Shown piece after piece: positions 10,405 to 21,603 of a DNA stretch of 64,000 nucleotides. Under the pieces are notes generated by a model. The model made no database searches. It was not told the origin of the DNA and was given only the letters and a program-made list of their open reading frames with translations. Source of the DNA: Myrmaecium sp. VS I D KN 1 (taxonomy: Eukaryota; Ascomycota; Dothideomycetes; Valsariales; Valsariaceae); contig JADQAV010000028.1 in the NCBI GenBank assembly GCA_019775845.1, positions 372,001 through 436,000 of the forward strand. The letters are read 5' to 3'. Made by a program: the position numbers and the translations under genes. Within the stretch, counting starts at the first letter, position 1. Each line of letters starts with the position of its first letter.

Positions 10405-11760
10405 TCAGAACAGCCGAAACACCCTCCCCGCCTCGCCGCGCCGGGCCTTCTCGCGCTCCCACTCGGCCAGCGCGCCCGCCCAGGCGGCCGGGTCCAACGT
10501 GCTCTTGCGGACCCACTGGGTGGAGCCGTAGTGGTGGGCGGGCATGACGAGGAGCTCGACGATGTCGGCGTCGCTCTCGTTATTAGCGGCGGCGGTGGAG
10601 GTGGAGGTGGAGGTGGAGGTGGAGGTGGCATTTTTGTTGTCTGCTTCGTGGGAGGAGTAGGCGCGGGCGGGCACGACGCGCTCGTCGAAGATGGCGTTGC
10701 GCGGTTGCATGTAGTAGTACGGCTGCTGGTGTTGTTGCTGCTGTGGCTGCTGCTGGTGATCCCGCACATGCTGCTGTGGCTGCAGTTGGTGCTGATGCTC
10801 CTCTTCCTCGCGCGCCAGCCGCCGTTGCTCATGCGGGGACGCGTACACGTACGCGCCCCAGGCGGCCCAGGGGCTGGTGTCGAAGCTGCGGCGGCGGGGC
10901 GCGTCGGCGGTCCAGCGGACGGAGCGGAACGTGACGGTCCGTGCGGATTTCGGGTGGTCCGGTTCGGGGGAGGTGATGCGTCGTCGTGGGATCGCGGGCC
11001 GTTGCCGCCGCGGCGGTCGTTGCTGCTGCTGCTGCTGCTGCTGCTGCTTCCCGTCCTCCTGCTCCTCTGAAGTACCGTCGACGTTGAAGAAGGGGGACCC
11101 CGGTTCCGACGTCTCCTCGGGGTCTTTGATGCTGCTGGTGTAGCCGCCGCGCAGCTTGCCGATTAGCCGCTTCACCATACCGCCGCTGCCGCTACTGCTA
11201 CTGCTGCTATTGTCGTCATCGGCGCGGGACGGACCGACTCCGTGCTCGATACCGCCATTCGGGGAGTGGGGCAGGGTTTCGTGGGAGCTGGCATCGTTAG
11301 CAGGGATGCAGTCGTACCCACACAAGGGGTCGGGATCGGACGAGGTGTCCTTTGGGGATAGTTCGTCCGGGTAGTAGTAGTGCATGGCTCCGCCGCTGGG
11401 GGAGGACTTCTCGGAGGACGCGGAGGGAGAGGCGGGAGGGTTGCGGGATGCAGGAGGACTTCGGCCGGCGGAGGAGATGCGAACGGTGGTGCTTTTTCCC
11501 TTTCCCGTGTCCATTCGTATGCCGTCCCTGCTCGTGCCACGAAGGCCTGACGAGACCGGATAGGGTGAAGGTGGACGCCGTCTCTCGCGTTCGTTTTCCG
11601 ATGTCTTCGGTGGCCCATCGCTCCTTCCATGATGCAGCCCCCGCAGATGCTGTACCCTGTACAGATAGTGGTGCTTCGGCGGCTCCTTCTCCGCCTTCTT
11701 GTGGGATTTTGTCTTGCTGGTGTCAAAGATATGAGAAGAGGGTGTTTTGCCAAGTGGCAT
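10405..11760 (-). CDS. Hypothetical low-complexity protein, 451 aa, single exon
   Basis: I do not recognise this gene. The frame is open and rich in Ser, Pro, Arg and Gln. It begins MPLGKTPSSHIFDTSKTKSHKK at 11760; an in-frame ATG at 11790 is an alternative start. Several segments are simple repeats at DNA level: a CTG/CAG run near 11021-11046 encodes about nine Gln, a second Gln/His-rich stretch lies near 10730-10800, and a GGTGGA hexamer run near 10593-10628 encodes Ser-Thr repeats. Between these are less repetitive parts: GGMVKRLIGKLRGGY, TVTFRSVRWTADAPRRRSFD, and a C-terminus with HHYGSTQWVRKSTLDPAAWAGALAEW. That tail looks like a folded or binding segment. There is no signal peptide or membrane segment. 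It is probably a disordered, lineage-restricted protein. Confidence 0.6.
   Translation of the reverse strand: MPLGKTPSSHIFDTSKTKSHKKAEKEPPKHHYLYRVQHLRGLHHGRSDGPPKTSENERERRRPPSPYPVSSGLRGTSRDGIRMDTGKGKSTTVRISSAGRSPPASRNPPASPSASSEKSSPSGGAMHYYYPDELSPKDTSSDPDPLCGYDCIPANDASSHETLPHSPNGGIEHGVGPSRADDDNSSSSSSGSGGMVKRLIGKLRGGYTSSIKDPEETSEPGSPFFNVDGTSEEQEDGKQQQQQQQQQRPPRRQRPAIPRRRITSPEPDHPKSARTVTFRSVRWTADAPRRRSFDTSPWAAWGAYVYASPHEQRRLAREEEEHQHQLQPQQHVRDHQQQPQQQQHQQPYYYMQPRNAIFDERVVPARAYSSHEADNKNATSTSTSTSTSTAAANNESDADIVELLVMPAHHYGSTQWVRKSTLDPAAWAGALAEWEREKARRGEAGRVFRLF
10593..10628. repeat. GGTGGA hexanucleotide repeat
   Basis: About six tandem GGTGGA units lie inside the orphan gene and encode alternating Ser and Thr on the minus strand. 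Confidence 0.8.
11021..11046. repeat. CTG/CAG trinucleotide repeat
   Basis: About nine CTG units lie inside the orphan gene and encode a polyglutamine run on the minus strand. Confidence 0.8.
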
Positions 11761-12891
11761 CGTCAAGAGAAATGATACTTGAATCGTCATGAGAAAGCAT
11801 GATGGAAGGAGAGGGGGGAAGAAGGAGCGGCCGCTCCCTCTAGTTATGAGCACTGAGTGGTATCGAAGAGGTATGTACAATGTCGTTTGACAGCGTCGCT
11901 GAGAAGGAATCGATTGACATAACAAGCAAGGGGCCGGAGTCGCGTCGTAAGCAAATGGCCACAAAGCAACCAGTTTGATGGAAGGGGGCTGTCAAAGAAG
12001 TCTTGTCACCCATCAAAGGCGATATATCAAAGCGTGCCGGACCATAGCACAAGCCCGCTCTTTGTGCCAGGCCGTTTGCCTTTGTCGTGTATACGCATCA
12101 TCGTAAGAGCGGTCGCCATCCCCCTCAGCGCATCACGAACCGCCGGACTTCATTGGTGCGGGAAGTGGGCCACGGGAAGGAACTGAAGCGGAATGGTGGA
12201 TCGATGGCCACGGGAGGGACGAATAATTCGTGAATCGTCATGATCCAGCAAGCCACCTGGATGGCACCGAGGAAGCCTAGCGAAAGCCGATAGATGGTTG
12301 AACGGAGTAGTAGCATACTCTACAAGGAAGTAGGACGGAACCGAAAAGGGAGAAAAAATCATGAACGACTAGGAGAATCCTCGTTATCGTGACGGCGTGG
12401 GCTGGAGGGATAATTTATTGTTTGTCGAACGCTGCGTGGTTTGTCCAGCTCGTGTTGGATTCCCGCATCGGACAGGGGACATATCTGACAAGCTGTCCCC
12501 TTTTTTTGGCGAGGCTGAGACAAAGAAGACAGCTGTACCGACCAACGCCACGGCATGTTGTGGGTCATGAGATATTGCGCTGAACAACGAAGAATGAAAG
12601 CACGCTGGCAGATAGGCTTCCGGACCTGATTGGAAAGGGGTAAGAATAGAACTCCTAACGAAAAATTGGTGGATATATAGCTGAGCACGCTCGACCTAAG
12701 CGTCAGGCCAGTTAGCAATACTTTTAAGAACGTACATCCGCGAGATAGGAGAAACGCTGTAAAGCAAATGCCATGCTCGAGGTAACATTGAGAGGGTTAG
12801 AAATGCCGTATGCTCATTCAGTCGTCAAAAGATATCGAATAGCTGTTCCTTGTCTCGTCCTTACCGTAAGCGCCAACACATCCATCCACCT
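11761..12891. other. Intergenic region upstream of the orphan gene, holding a possible small ORF
   Basis: This contains the promoter side of the orphan gene and the 3' side of the YggS-family gene. A TATATA element near 12675 faces either way. The only candidate gene is the 63-codon frame at 12125-12316, listed separately. Confidence 0.45.
12125..12316 (-). CDS. Possible small membrane protein, 63 aa (doubtful)
   Basis: This ATG-started frame encodes one hydrophobic segment (YRLSLGFLGAIQVACWIMTI, about residues 9-28), then a Pro/Phe-rich stretch and a basic tail ending RRFVMR. That is the form of a small single-pass membrane protein, possibly mitochondrial or ER. A minus-strand TATA-like sequence lies about 350 bases upstream. 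I do not recognise the family, and it could be chance. Confidence 0.25.
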   Translation of the reverse strand: MLLLRSTIYRLSLGFLGAIQVACWIMTIHELFVPPVAIDPPFRFSSFPWPTSRTNEVRRFVMR

Positions 12892-13868
12892 TTACCTCGC
12901 CTCACCCGTCTCTTCCAACACCTTCGCATCCTTCCGCGGCGGCCTCTCCCCAAATATCGTGCTCCCCACCCTCACCTCATCACTCCCCATCGCGATCGCG
13001 CCCTCAAAATCCGAGCTCATCCCCATACTCAACTCCAGCTCCTCCGTCGGGATGCCCAGCTCCCGCGCCACCCTCTCCCGCGTCTCGACCAACACCCGAA
13101 AGTCCTCATTCTCCGTCTCCGCCGTCGTCGCCTTCGACCGGGCAATCGCCCCGATCGTCATGAGGCCCTGCAGATGCAGATGCGGACAGTGATCACGAAT
13201 ATGCCGACACAGCGCCGCCGCGTCGTCCGGCGCGCACCCGCTCTTCTCCGCCTCGCCCGACGTGTTCACCTGCACCTTGACGTGCAAGGGCTCGCGGAAG
13301 ATCGTCTCTGGGTGTGTTTGTGCCAGCGCGGCCCGCCCCCGCTCGAGCGCGTCGGCTTTCTTGGCCGCGTCGACGCTGGAGACGCACCAGAGGTTGGGGA
13401 TGTGCTCGGCGAGCGGCTTGCACTTCTTGGTCTGCAGCGTGCCGATGAAGTGCCACTTGATCGAGCGTGGCAGCACGGCGGCTTTTTCTTGCAGCTCTTG
13501 GAAGTAGTTCTCGCCGAAGTGGTGTTGCGGGGGGGTCGCGGTGTGCAGGGCGAGGATGTCGGTCGCTGGCTTCAGCTTTGAGACGGCGACGAGGCGGATC
13601 TGGAGGAATGAGGATGAGCGTCAGTCATGGAGTTCTGTGAGTCGAGTGCTTGCACCCAGATGCTGCTGCTACTGCCACTGCCACTGCACTGCGCGGCACC
13701 AGGACCTGAGCAAATGCGCTAAAGCATGCCGGTTTGTGTAAGACCACCACCCCAACTCACCTCTCTACCCGTCGTATTAACAGCCTGGATCTGCCGAATA
13801 ACATGGCCGATGTTCTCAATCAGCTGCTTCGCGCGTTCGGGGTTCACTCGCATGTTCTCGTCGGCCAT
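12892..13868 (-). CDS. YggS/PROSC-family pyridoxal-phosphate homeostasis protein, 271 aa, 2 exons
   Basis: This is a PLP-binding protein of the YggS/PROSC family (fold type III, alanine-racemase-like N-terminal barrel). Family members balance cellular vitamin B6 and have no established catalytic activity. Exons are 13868-13761 and 13599-12892, joined in phase 0 at REIRLVAVSKLKP. Lys44 in VAVSKLKP is the Schiff-base lysine. Other family signatures are FGENYFQELQEKA, WHFIGTLQTKKCK, VQVNTSGEAEKSG, LQGLMTIGAIA, LSMGMSSDFEGAIAMGSDEVRVGSTIFGER. The length suits fungal members. The start MADENMRVNPERAK is the first ATG before the conserved helix. It is transcribed away from the long gene-free stretch upstream of the MFS transporter. 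Confidence 0.93.
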
Positions 13869-16800
13869 CGTTGTGTTTCCTTTTGTACGTTCTACCGTTG
13901 CGCTCACGTTCCGGCGGGGATCGGCGAAAGGGGTTGGTTGGCGGGCACTGCAGGCAGGCGGGGGGGCCGGAGAAAGCGCGGAACGAAAAAAAGATCTTCG
14001 TCTGTGGTGGGGTGTCACTTCCCTCCTTTCCCCGCCCTTCTGTTGATCGACAATTTCCCCAGATTCTTCCCTCCCCGTGCCCGGGTATGAGTGGGTCGTG
14101 AGGTTTCGAATCGAGTATTGATTGCCCGAGCTTAATTCGAGACTCTGATCGTACCTCGCATCGTCCTCAACTACATAGTGAACTAAATGCATGCTCTAGG
14201 TATATCATTTATGGTACTAGGAGACAATTGTGGGTCGATGTCTCCGCTCTCATCTCAGCACTCCGCCAAATTCATGAATTCCTCAGCCTCGGGAAGAGAA
14301 AAAGCTAATCGAGTAACTAACAAGTCCCGCCTCTTTCACAGCGTCCTGAATCCCTTCTACGAACCCCTCCACTCAAGAAAGAATCCACGAATCCAATATC
14401 AGACCTGACGGCAATGATGACGGGGAGCTGTCGCGCAAGCCATCGCCGGGCAGGCAAGCAGATAGGCAGGCAGGTACCACAGGTAGGTAGACATATCACG
14501 AAATCCCATCACGCCCCTCTCAATCCCTATCCCCATCCCTATCCATTCAATCCCGTCCTTAACGGTGATGATTACGTTTCGACCCAAAGCTCTACCCTAC
14601 GATCCCTCCATGACGCGGGGTATCTAGTAGTGGCAGCGGGGTGACCGACCCAGCGGCACCAAAGGGCATTTCTTCACCCCCACGCTCCCTCTCTCCGGTA
14701 CAAGGCGTTTTGCACGTTTGGAACGCTATGTATGCAGGCCGACGAGCCGGCATCGTTTGGCGAGAGTGGTTACCATGGGATCATGGGCTTGACCAAAGAC
14801 AAGTGGTTCGAAGGGGGATTCTAGAAAGGCATGTCAAGTCGGCAGGTAGACACGGAAGGGCGTCTTCGAATGCCGAGCTCGCTACCAGCAACCTAGGCCG
14901 TAGGTAAAAGGGACGTATGTATGTTGGCTAGGTTCGAGAGAAAGAGAGATCCAACTAACAACCAAACACCTCCCCCGCAGACGCAACCCCACACCCCACA
15001 CTCACCGCAGAAAAGAAGAAGAGAAAAAAGAGAAAGAAAGGCTGGAGATCGGGATCTCACGTCGCATCGATCGGATGCACGTCCGTCACCTCTCATGCCG
15101 CAGAGAATGACCCGCCTGGGGGGTTATGCGCTAACAACTAGGTAGATCACTTCCCCAGATCCCCAGCTTTTTCTTGCTTGCTTGCGCGCATTCAAGGCAG
15201 GGAGAGTGGGAGGGAGAGGGAAGGGAGCAAATGTGGAAGAGTAATACTCTGGCCCGGCGACAACATTGAGGTGGTGAGCGACACCGAGGATGGGGTTAAG
15301 GTCAAGGTCAAGATCAAAGTCGAAGCAGGATTTGAGAAAAGAAAAAAGAAAATCAAACCTGGGGTACAGTAGATTTCGACGTCCCAGATCTGCGGAGAGA
15401 GTTCTGAAGGATGACATGTCGCGCTTCTTCTCTGCGCAGGGAGAGAGAAATGCTTATTCTGACATGCTCTTGCTCTTCACCGGCTGCGTAAGTATCAGCT
15501 CGTCGAATGGTAGGTGGGACGCAGCCTCGCCGGTCAAGCCGGGTTGGGTCCCGATTCGTGAAGCTGACCCTACGATCTCACACCGACACTCGAGGGCGGG
15601 GGCGGGGGCACGGGATCGCTCCGCAGATGTTTTGCCATCGTCGTGATGCGATGCGATGCGGACAGATTCCGTCGCGATCTAGAGCATCCAGCAAACGGTT
15701 GTCGCGCAGTTCTTTCCACGTCCTCTCTTCCGCCGGTCGCCATGGAAGCGCATTCCTGTGAGGGAGAGAGGAAGAAAAAGCGGATCCCATAACCTCCCAG
15801 CTTCTCGACCGCCTGCTCACCTCTCCCGCCGGAAGTATCAACGTCGGTCATGTGCTCTCGCGCGCGACGATTTCCCTTCTCACCAATGATGTCTGCGGCT
15901 GATTGGGTGAAGAGAGGAGGGGAGCGGGGCTCCCTCCTTTCCTTTGTTGTGCCCCCCACACGTGATGAATAGTACCCTAAGTTAGGTTTAGGGTTGGTGC
16001 CGCCGCCGCTTGAAGCCTTTCCGGTTAGGTAGTGACTAGGTCACTCACTAGTCGTTGCTTGGACACGGGATCCGTTTGGACGGAGGCGTGAAGGATTTCT
16101 ATCCCTCCCCTCCTCTCTCACGCACTTCTCCATGGGGTACGGAGGGGTGGAGCGGTGGCGGGGTGGAGATGATGCGGTTTTTTGTGCGGAGTGGGGATAT
16201 TGGAGAAGTTCCCAACTACTCCAACTTCACCACACGGCTGGGCTAAGTTAGCGGAATCAGAAGCCAAGGTGACATCGGCGCGCTGCACTGTGGGGTCGGA
16301 GAGCACGATGCGCAATCTTCTTTTCGAGGACGAGATGCCATGTCAATTCGTGTCATCTAGTAGTCAAGACGTGGTGTGGTGATGAGTCTCCCTGGAGATA
16401 GGAGCCTGAGGTGAGGTCCAGAGGCTCACCGGTCATCTGTAGAAGCGAGGCCTGCAGAATCGCCGTGCTCCCCTGCCGAAAATCCGCAAGGTGTTGCGAC
16501 GCTTCGGTTGGGGGCCTGCGCCGCATCGTCAAGGCGTCCTCGCTGCCCGATCTGACGATGCCGAAAGGTCGACCAAGTCGAGGAGGAGAGCAGTGGCAAG
16601 GGCGCGGGGGGGGCAAAGAGGGCAAGGGGGCGCACGGGCGGGATTGGTCCACTGGTCGCCCACCGGCGGCGTCGGAGATCCCGGGGGGCGGGGGAGGTTT
16701 GGGGGATTTTTCCCACGGGGAAATCCCCGCATCCAACCAAAACCCCCCGGCTGGGCTAGTCAGGCAGCCAAGGCCAGAGGCGCCACACGCCAGCCAGAGG

Positions 16801-17089
16801 AGGCGCTAGCCTCGTTGAGCGGTCTCAATCCTGCCTTGAGGCTTTCAGGCAAGGCGACGAGAGATGGACGGGGGCGGACAGGCGGAGAGCTGTCTTTGTA
16901 GGTATACCCCCCCCCCGCTTCCAGCCATGCTCCTTCATCATTTATTTGTCGCGACCCCCCCAGCTCTTCCGCTTCTTGTTTCTCCTCCTTCACCCCGGCT
17001 TTGTTCCTCCGTTTGCGCGCACCATCTGAAAGACAAGACGAATTCGCGCGATCTCCCGAGTTCAGTGGAGCATCCCTCAGCCTTTCACC
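13869..17089. other. Long divergent intergenic region (3.2 kb)
   Basis: This separates the YggS-family gene (minus) from the MFS transporter (plus). I find no frame with a recognisable domain or plausible exon chain. It holds several TAGGTA-type short motifs (for example near 14485, 14903, 15138, 16026), a telomere-motif hairpin at 15974-15994, and GC-rich and CT-rich tracts near 16600-17000 that probably belong to the transporter leader. Confidence 0.4.
15974..15994. repeat. Small inverted repeat with telomere-like arms
   Basis: ACCCTAA and TTAGGGT flank a 7-base loop GTTAGGT. There is only one unit per arm, so it is not a telomere array. Confidence 0.45.
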
Positions 17090-19338
17090 ATGGACCAGAT
17101 CGAGGACGTGTGAGACATCCCCCATGCCCATTCACGTGTCTGACAGGAAGCTGACTGAAGGAATTGCGCAGCCATGTCCACCACCATCATCATGATCGGA
17201 AACAGATCATTGAGGAGTTGAACAGAAACACAGAGGGAGAGTGAGTGCCTTGACATCGTCGGGCGTTTGCTCGTGCTAGACCCACGTCGTGCTGACCGCA
17301 ACAGGATTCGAAACCCCTTGGCCGAGCTCAGCAGAGAAGAGCTCCTCGCGGACGTCCACACCTTCTGTCAGGAGAAGGGCTTGCCGGATATCGAGCCGCT
17401 GGTCCGTAAGGGCGCATTGGTTGCTCAGAACCCCGCTGGCTTCGAGCAGCTGGACGAGCTCGATGAGGGCGAGAAGCAGGCCCTGCGCGAGGAGGTCACC
17501 CATCGGTGGAAGCATCCCCGAGCCCTCTACTTCACCATCTTCCTCAACTCCATCGCCGCAGCAATCCAAGGATGGGACCAGACCGGTATGCGCCCCGTCC
17601 TCGTCTGTCATAAGTCCAAAGTACTGATCGTCCGATAGGTTCCAACGGTGCCAACCTCTCCTTTCCCGCGGAGTTCGGTATCCCGGATAGCGGTGCGGTA
17701 TGCGAGGCTGCCGGTACCTGCGAAAAGAACAGCTGGATCGTCGGTCTCGTCAACTCGATGCCGTATATCGCAATCTGGCTTTGCGCTGGCTGGATCTCTG
17801 ATCCTCTGAACAACTGGCTTGGCCGCCGGAGTGTCATCTTCATCGCCGCCATCTTTTCGCTGCTGGCCCCCATTGGTTCTGCTTTCACCCAGCACTGGGG
17901 GCAGCTGGTCGCTACACGGTGAGTCGCTCGCTCCTACTCTTTTATGGTCAGGATTCTGATGGTGTCAGTGTCTTGCTCGGTATCGGTATGGGTCTCAAGG
18001 AGGTTACCGTCCCCGTGTATTCGGCAGAGAATTCCCCGGCCAGCATTCGAGGCGGTTTAGTCATGTCATGGCAGATCTGGACTGGTAAGTCGTGCTCGGT
18101 CCTCACTCGTGGACGCGCCTTACTAACCTCAACAAGCATTCGGTATCTTCCTTGGAACATGCGCGAACCTGGCCGTGGGCAAAGTCGGTAAAATTGCCTG
18201 GCGCCTCCAGCTCGGCTCCGCCTTCATCCCCGCCGTCCCTCTGCTCCTCGGCATTTACTTCTGCCCCGAGTCACCCCGTTGGTACCTCAAGAAGAAGAAG
18301 TACGCCAAGGCATACAAATCGCTGCTCCGTCTCCGGAACACTCCGCTGCAGGCTGCGCGCGACCTGTACTACATCAACGTCTTGCTCGAGCAGGAGGAGC
18401 TCCTTGTCCAGGAGTCCGGTTTGGGCGCGGGCAACTTCTTCACGCGCTTCTACGAACTCTTCACCATCCCGCGCGTGTACCGAGCGACCATCGCATCCGG
18501 CATCGCCATGATCGCGCAGCAGATGTGCGGTATCAACATCATCTCCTTCTATTCCTCGACCGTCTTCGTCGCCGGTGGTGCCACGGCATACACCGCGCTG
18601 TGGGCCTCCTTCGGCTTCGGTCTGATCAACTTCATCTTCGCCTGGCCCGCGGTGTGGACGATCGACACGTTCGGCCGGCGCGCCCTCCTGCTCTTCACCT
18701 TCCCGAACATGTTCTGGACGCTGCTGACCGCCGGTCTCTGCTTCCTCATCCCGACCTCGAGCAACGCCCACCTGGGCCTCGTCGCCCTGTTCATCTACCT
18801 CTTCGACGCCTTCTACTCGCCCGGCGAAGGGCCCGTGCCGTTCATGTACAGCGCCGAGGTCTTCCCGCTCTCCCACCGCGAGGTCGGCATGTCCTGGGCC
18901 GTGGCGACCAACAACTTCTGGGCCTCCGTCCTCTCCATCACGTTTCCCCGGATGCTGCAGGTGATGACGGCCACGGGCGCGTTCGCCTTCTACGCCGGCC
19001 TCAACCTCGTCGCCTTCGCCCTCATCTTCCTCTTCATGCCTGAGACCAAGCAGCGCACGCTGGAGGAGCTGGATTACGTCTTCGCCGTGCCTACGCGCAC
19101 GCACGCGAAATATCAGGTACGTCCCATTTCCGCCTCTTGATACATAATGCCGAAGAGAAAGCTAACGAATTCCGCACAGCTCACGAAAGTCCTGCCCTGG
19201 TGGTGGCAGCGCTGGATCCGACGCGACAAGACGGCCGTCTGCCCAGAGCTGTACCACTTCGATAGCCCGACCGACCCGTACGAGCGCGCGGCGGCGGCGT
19301 ACGATATCAAGTCCGACACTCGTGCCGAGAAGGTGTAG
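17090..19338 (+). CDS. MFS sugar-type transporter with His-rich N-terminus, 634 aa, 7 exons
   Basis: This is a 12-helix transporter of the sugar porter family, presumably in the plasma membrane; its substrate cannot be read. Exons: 17090-17109, 17172-17240, 17305-17585, 17639-17918, 17969-18084, 18137-19116, 19180-19338. All phases agree. The first two exons are tiny (20 and 69 bases) and encode [18 protein letters not shown], a His cluster ahead of about 100 cytosolic residues. The membrane part starts near [18 protein letters not shown]. Family signatures are [27 protein letters not shown], the loop motif [46 protein letters not shown], and [16 protein letters not shown] after helix 12. The C-terminal tail is about 70 residues and ends DTRAEKV. 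The N-terminal extension makes it longer than a typical 500-550 aa sugar porter. Confidence 0.9.
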
Positions 19339-20393
19339 GGTCTCGTCCGATGGTGGAGTTGGGAAAACGGGATGGGTTTGCTTCCGTCGCGGAAGATTTG
19401 GATGATTTGGATGGATGACGGTGGTGGAAATGTCGTGTGGTGTCGTAGATAGATTATCAATCAATCAATACCCCCCTTTTGAATGGATTCAGCAGTTGAC
19501 CATGTCGCGTTTACTTGTTTCTTTCGTTCCTTCCGAAGACCATTCCCGAGGGCATCTCCCAATCGTGAGCACGGATATGTGGCAGGCAGAACTCATGTCG
19601 AAGATGTTGTACAGTACATATGAAGTGAGGATGAAGTTGGGACGGTTAAGCTTTGCCCCTCTACGGCCCCACACCTAGCGCCCGAGCCGTTCGTCGATCG
19701 CGACGGGAGTTGAAAATGTGGGGTAGAAGAGCCTCATATACTTAAAATCCATCTATGTCTTTACAGGTGCTCATGTTTCTCAAGACGCATATCAAACTAA
19801 GGTCGAGGTACACCCGTACCTCGAGCCACACAAAACCTACACTGCATGCTAGAGCGCACGTGCGCCACGCAGCCCAGCCCCGAGGGGCAGGGCTGAAGAT
19901 GTTTCATTGCTCCACGGAACTCTTTGTTCCTGGAAGCGCCAAAGCTAAGTAAGGCAGTCCTGTTACGATTGTTCCCACTCGCTGAAGAAAAAGCTGGAGG
20001 GGGTCCTTGGCTACGCAGACTGAAACGGTGAAACACCCCTCCTCCACCCCCTCCGTTGGGATTCGAGGAACAAAAATATGGAGCTGCGCAACACGGATCC
20101 GGCGCGGATCGACAGAGGGGACAATGGCCATTGGACCTGGAGAATTACCGCTGATGGGGGTGTCTCCGTGGAGGTGACGGTCAAAGAGCCGTAAGGTATG
20201 TTGCTGGGCTGAGCTACTACTTGAAATGAGTGACCACAAGGCGGGTTGACAAACGCCCGCTGCCAACCACGTAGTCACACCGTGACAAAGAAACCACCGC
20301 ACCTTTATAAGAAAAACATTTTCTCGCCTGACCACAATGGTCCTTGATCCTTAGATCTTTCAACAACACACTCTTTTGCTTTGCGCAGTCGCC
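19339..20393. other. Intergenic: MFS 3' side and lactonase promoter
   Basis: No gene was seen in about 1 kb. TTTATAA lies at 20304-20310, about 84 bases before the lactonase ATG, followed by a C/T-rich leader. Confidence 0.5.
20306..20310 (+). promoter_or_regulatory. TATA box of the lactonase gene
   Basis: A TATAA core within CTTTATAAG lies 84 bases upstream of the start codon, a usual spacing in filamentous fungi. Confidence 0.45.
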
Positions 20394-21603
20394 ATGTTGC
20401 TCAACCGCTACCTGTCCGTCTTCGGACTGCTGCTACCATCCACGTTCGCCGTCAAGCTTTACGTCTCCCATTACAATGGCTCGGTGTATACGTTGGACCT
20501 GGCAGGATCAGGCAACAATTACTCCCTCACACAAACCTCCGCGATCCAGGCTGGCGGAGTCATGCCATCGTGGCTCACCTACGATGCAAGCAACGGCACT
20601 CTGTACTCGGTCGATGAATCAAACCCCGGCTCCCTGACCAGCTTCGCTGCGCCGGCGTCCGGGAAGCTGGTTGAGATCGCGAAAGCGACGGCGCCGGGTG
20701 GAGGAGTCGCAGCCGTGCTGCACGGCGGCAGCAGTGGGAGGGGAAACATCGCCGTTGCCAACTAGTCAGTACCATCTCCCCCATCCGCGCGTGCGCAATG
20801 TGCTAACTTATCTCGACAGCGGAACGGCGGCCATCTCCACCTTCAAACTCCCTCTCTCCTCCTCCTCGCAGGCGCAGCAAACGCTGCAGTACGACGCAAC
20901 CTCTCACCCACATCAAGTAACAACGGACCCCACGGGGATGTTCCTTCTCGCGCCCGACCTAGGCGCCGACGCCATCCGCGTCTTCAAGATCGACCAAGCA
21001 ACCGGCCAACTCACCTCCTGCCCCAACCTGAACGTGACCACCGGCACGGGCCCGCGCCACGCGGTGTTCTGGCAATCCGACTCCGCCTCGCGGCTCCGGC
21101 GTCGGTCCGCGACCAACATGCTGTACGTGGCGAACGAGCTGTCGAACGACGTCAAGGCGTTCTCCGTCGAGTACGGGGCCTGTCTCTCCTTCGTCGAGAC
21201 GCAGACCACCAAGACGTTTGGGCCGAACGTGACGATTCCGGCCAAGGCGGCGGTGGGCGAGATCCGTGTGAAGGGGAACTTCCTTTACGTCTCTAATCGT
21301 GGCGATCAGACGTTCAGCCCGGATGACTCGATTTCGATCTTTGCTATTCGGCCTTGTGGTAAGTTGGTGTATATTGAGAGTAGGTCGTCTCATGGCAAGT
21401 ACCCTCGCACGTTCGTCATCAATGACGCGGGCGACCTTGCTGCGATTGGGAATCAGTTCAGCTCCAACGTCGCCATCGTGAAGAGGAATACCACGACGGG
21501 TAATCTGGGTCCGGAAGTAGCCAACTTAGCGGTCGGTCCTGAGGGTGATCCGAGCCGCGGCGATGGGTTGAGCTCCGTTGTTTGGGCGGAATCGATGTGT
21601 TAG
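20394..21603 (+). CDS. Secreted lactonase-type seven-bladed beta-propeller, 384 aa, 2 exons
   Basis: This belongs to the lactonase family (6-phosphogluconolactonase / muconate-cycloisomerase-like propeller). Exons are 20394-20764 and 20820-21603, joined within a Tyr codon (VAN-YGTAAIS). An N-terminal signal peptide is evident, MLLNRYLSVFGLLLPSTFA with cleavage likely before VKLYVS, so the protein is probably exported. Repeated blade motifs include SWLTYDASNGTLYSVDES, SHPHQVTTDPTGMFLLAPDLGADAIRVFKID, GTGPRHAVFW, NMLYVANELSNDVKAF, LYVSNRGDQTF and YPRTFVINDAGDLAAIGNQFSSNVAIV. There are several N-glycosylation sequons (NGS, NYS, NGT, NVT). Because it is secreted it is unlikely to be the pentose-phosphate enzyme; hydrolysis of a sugar or aromatic lactone is inferred. 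The start is the ATG that gives a complete signal peptide. Confidence 0.88.

Noticed and set aside
15971-15996. Interstitial telomere tract
   Set aside because: Only single TTAGG/TTTAGGG words occur; there is no tandem array.
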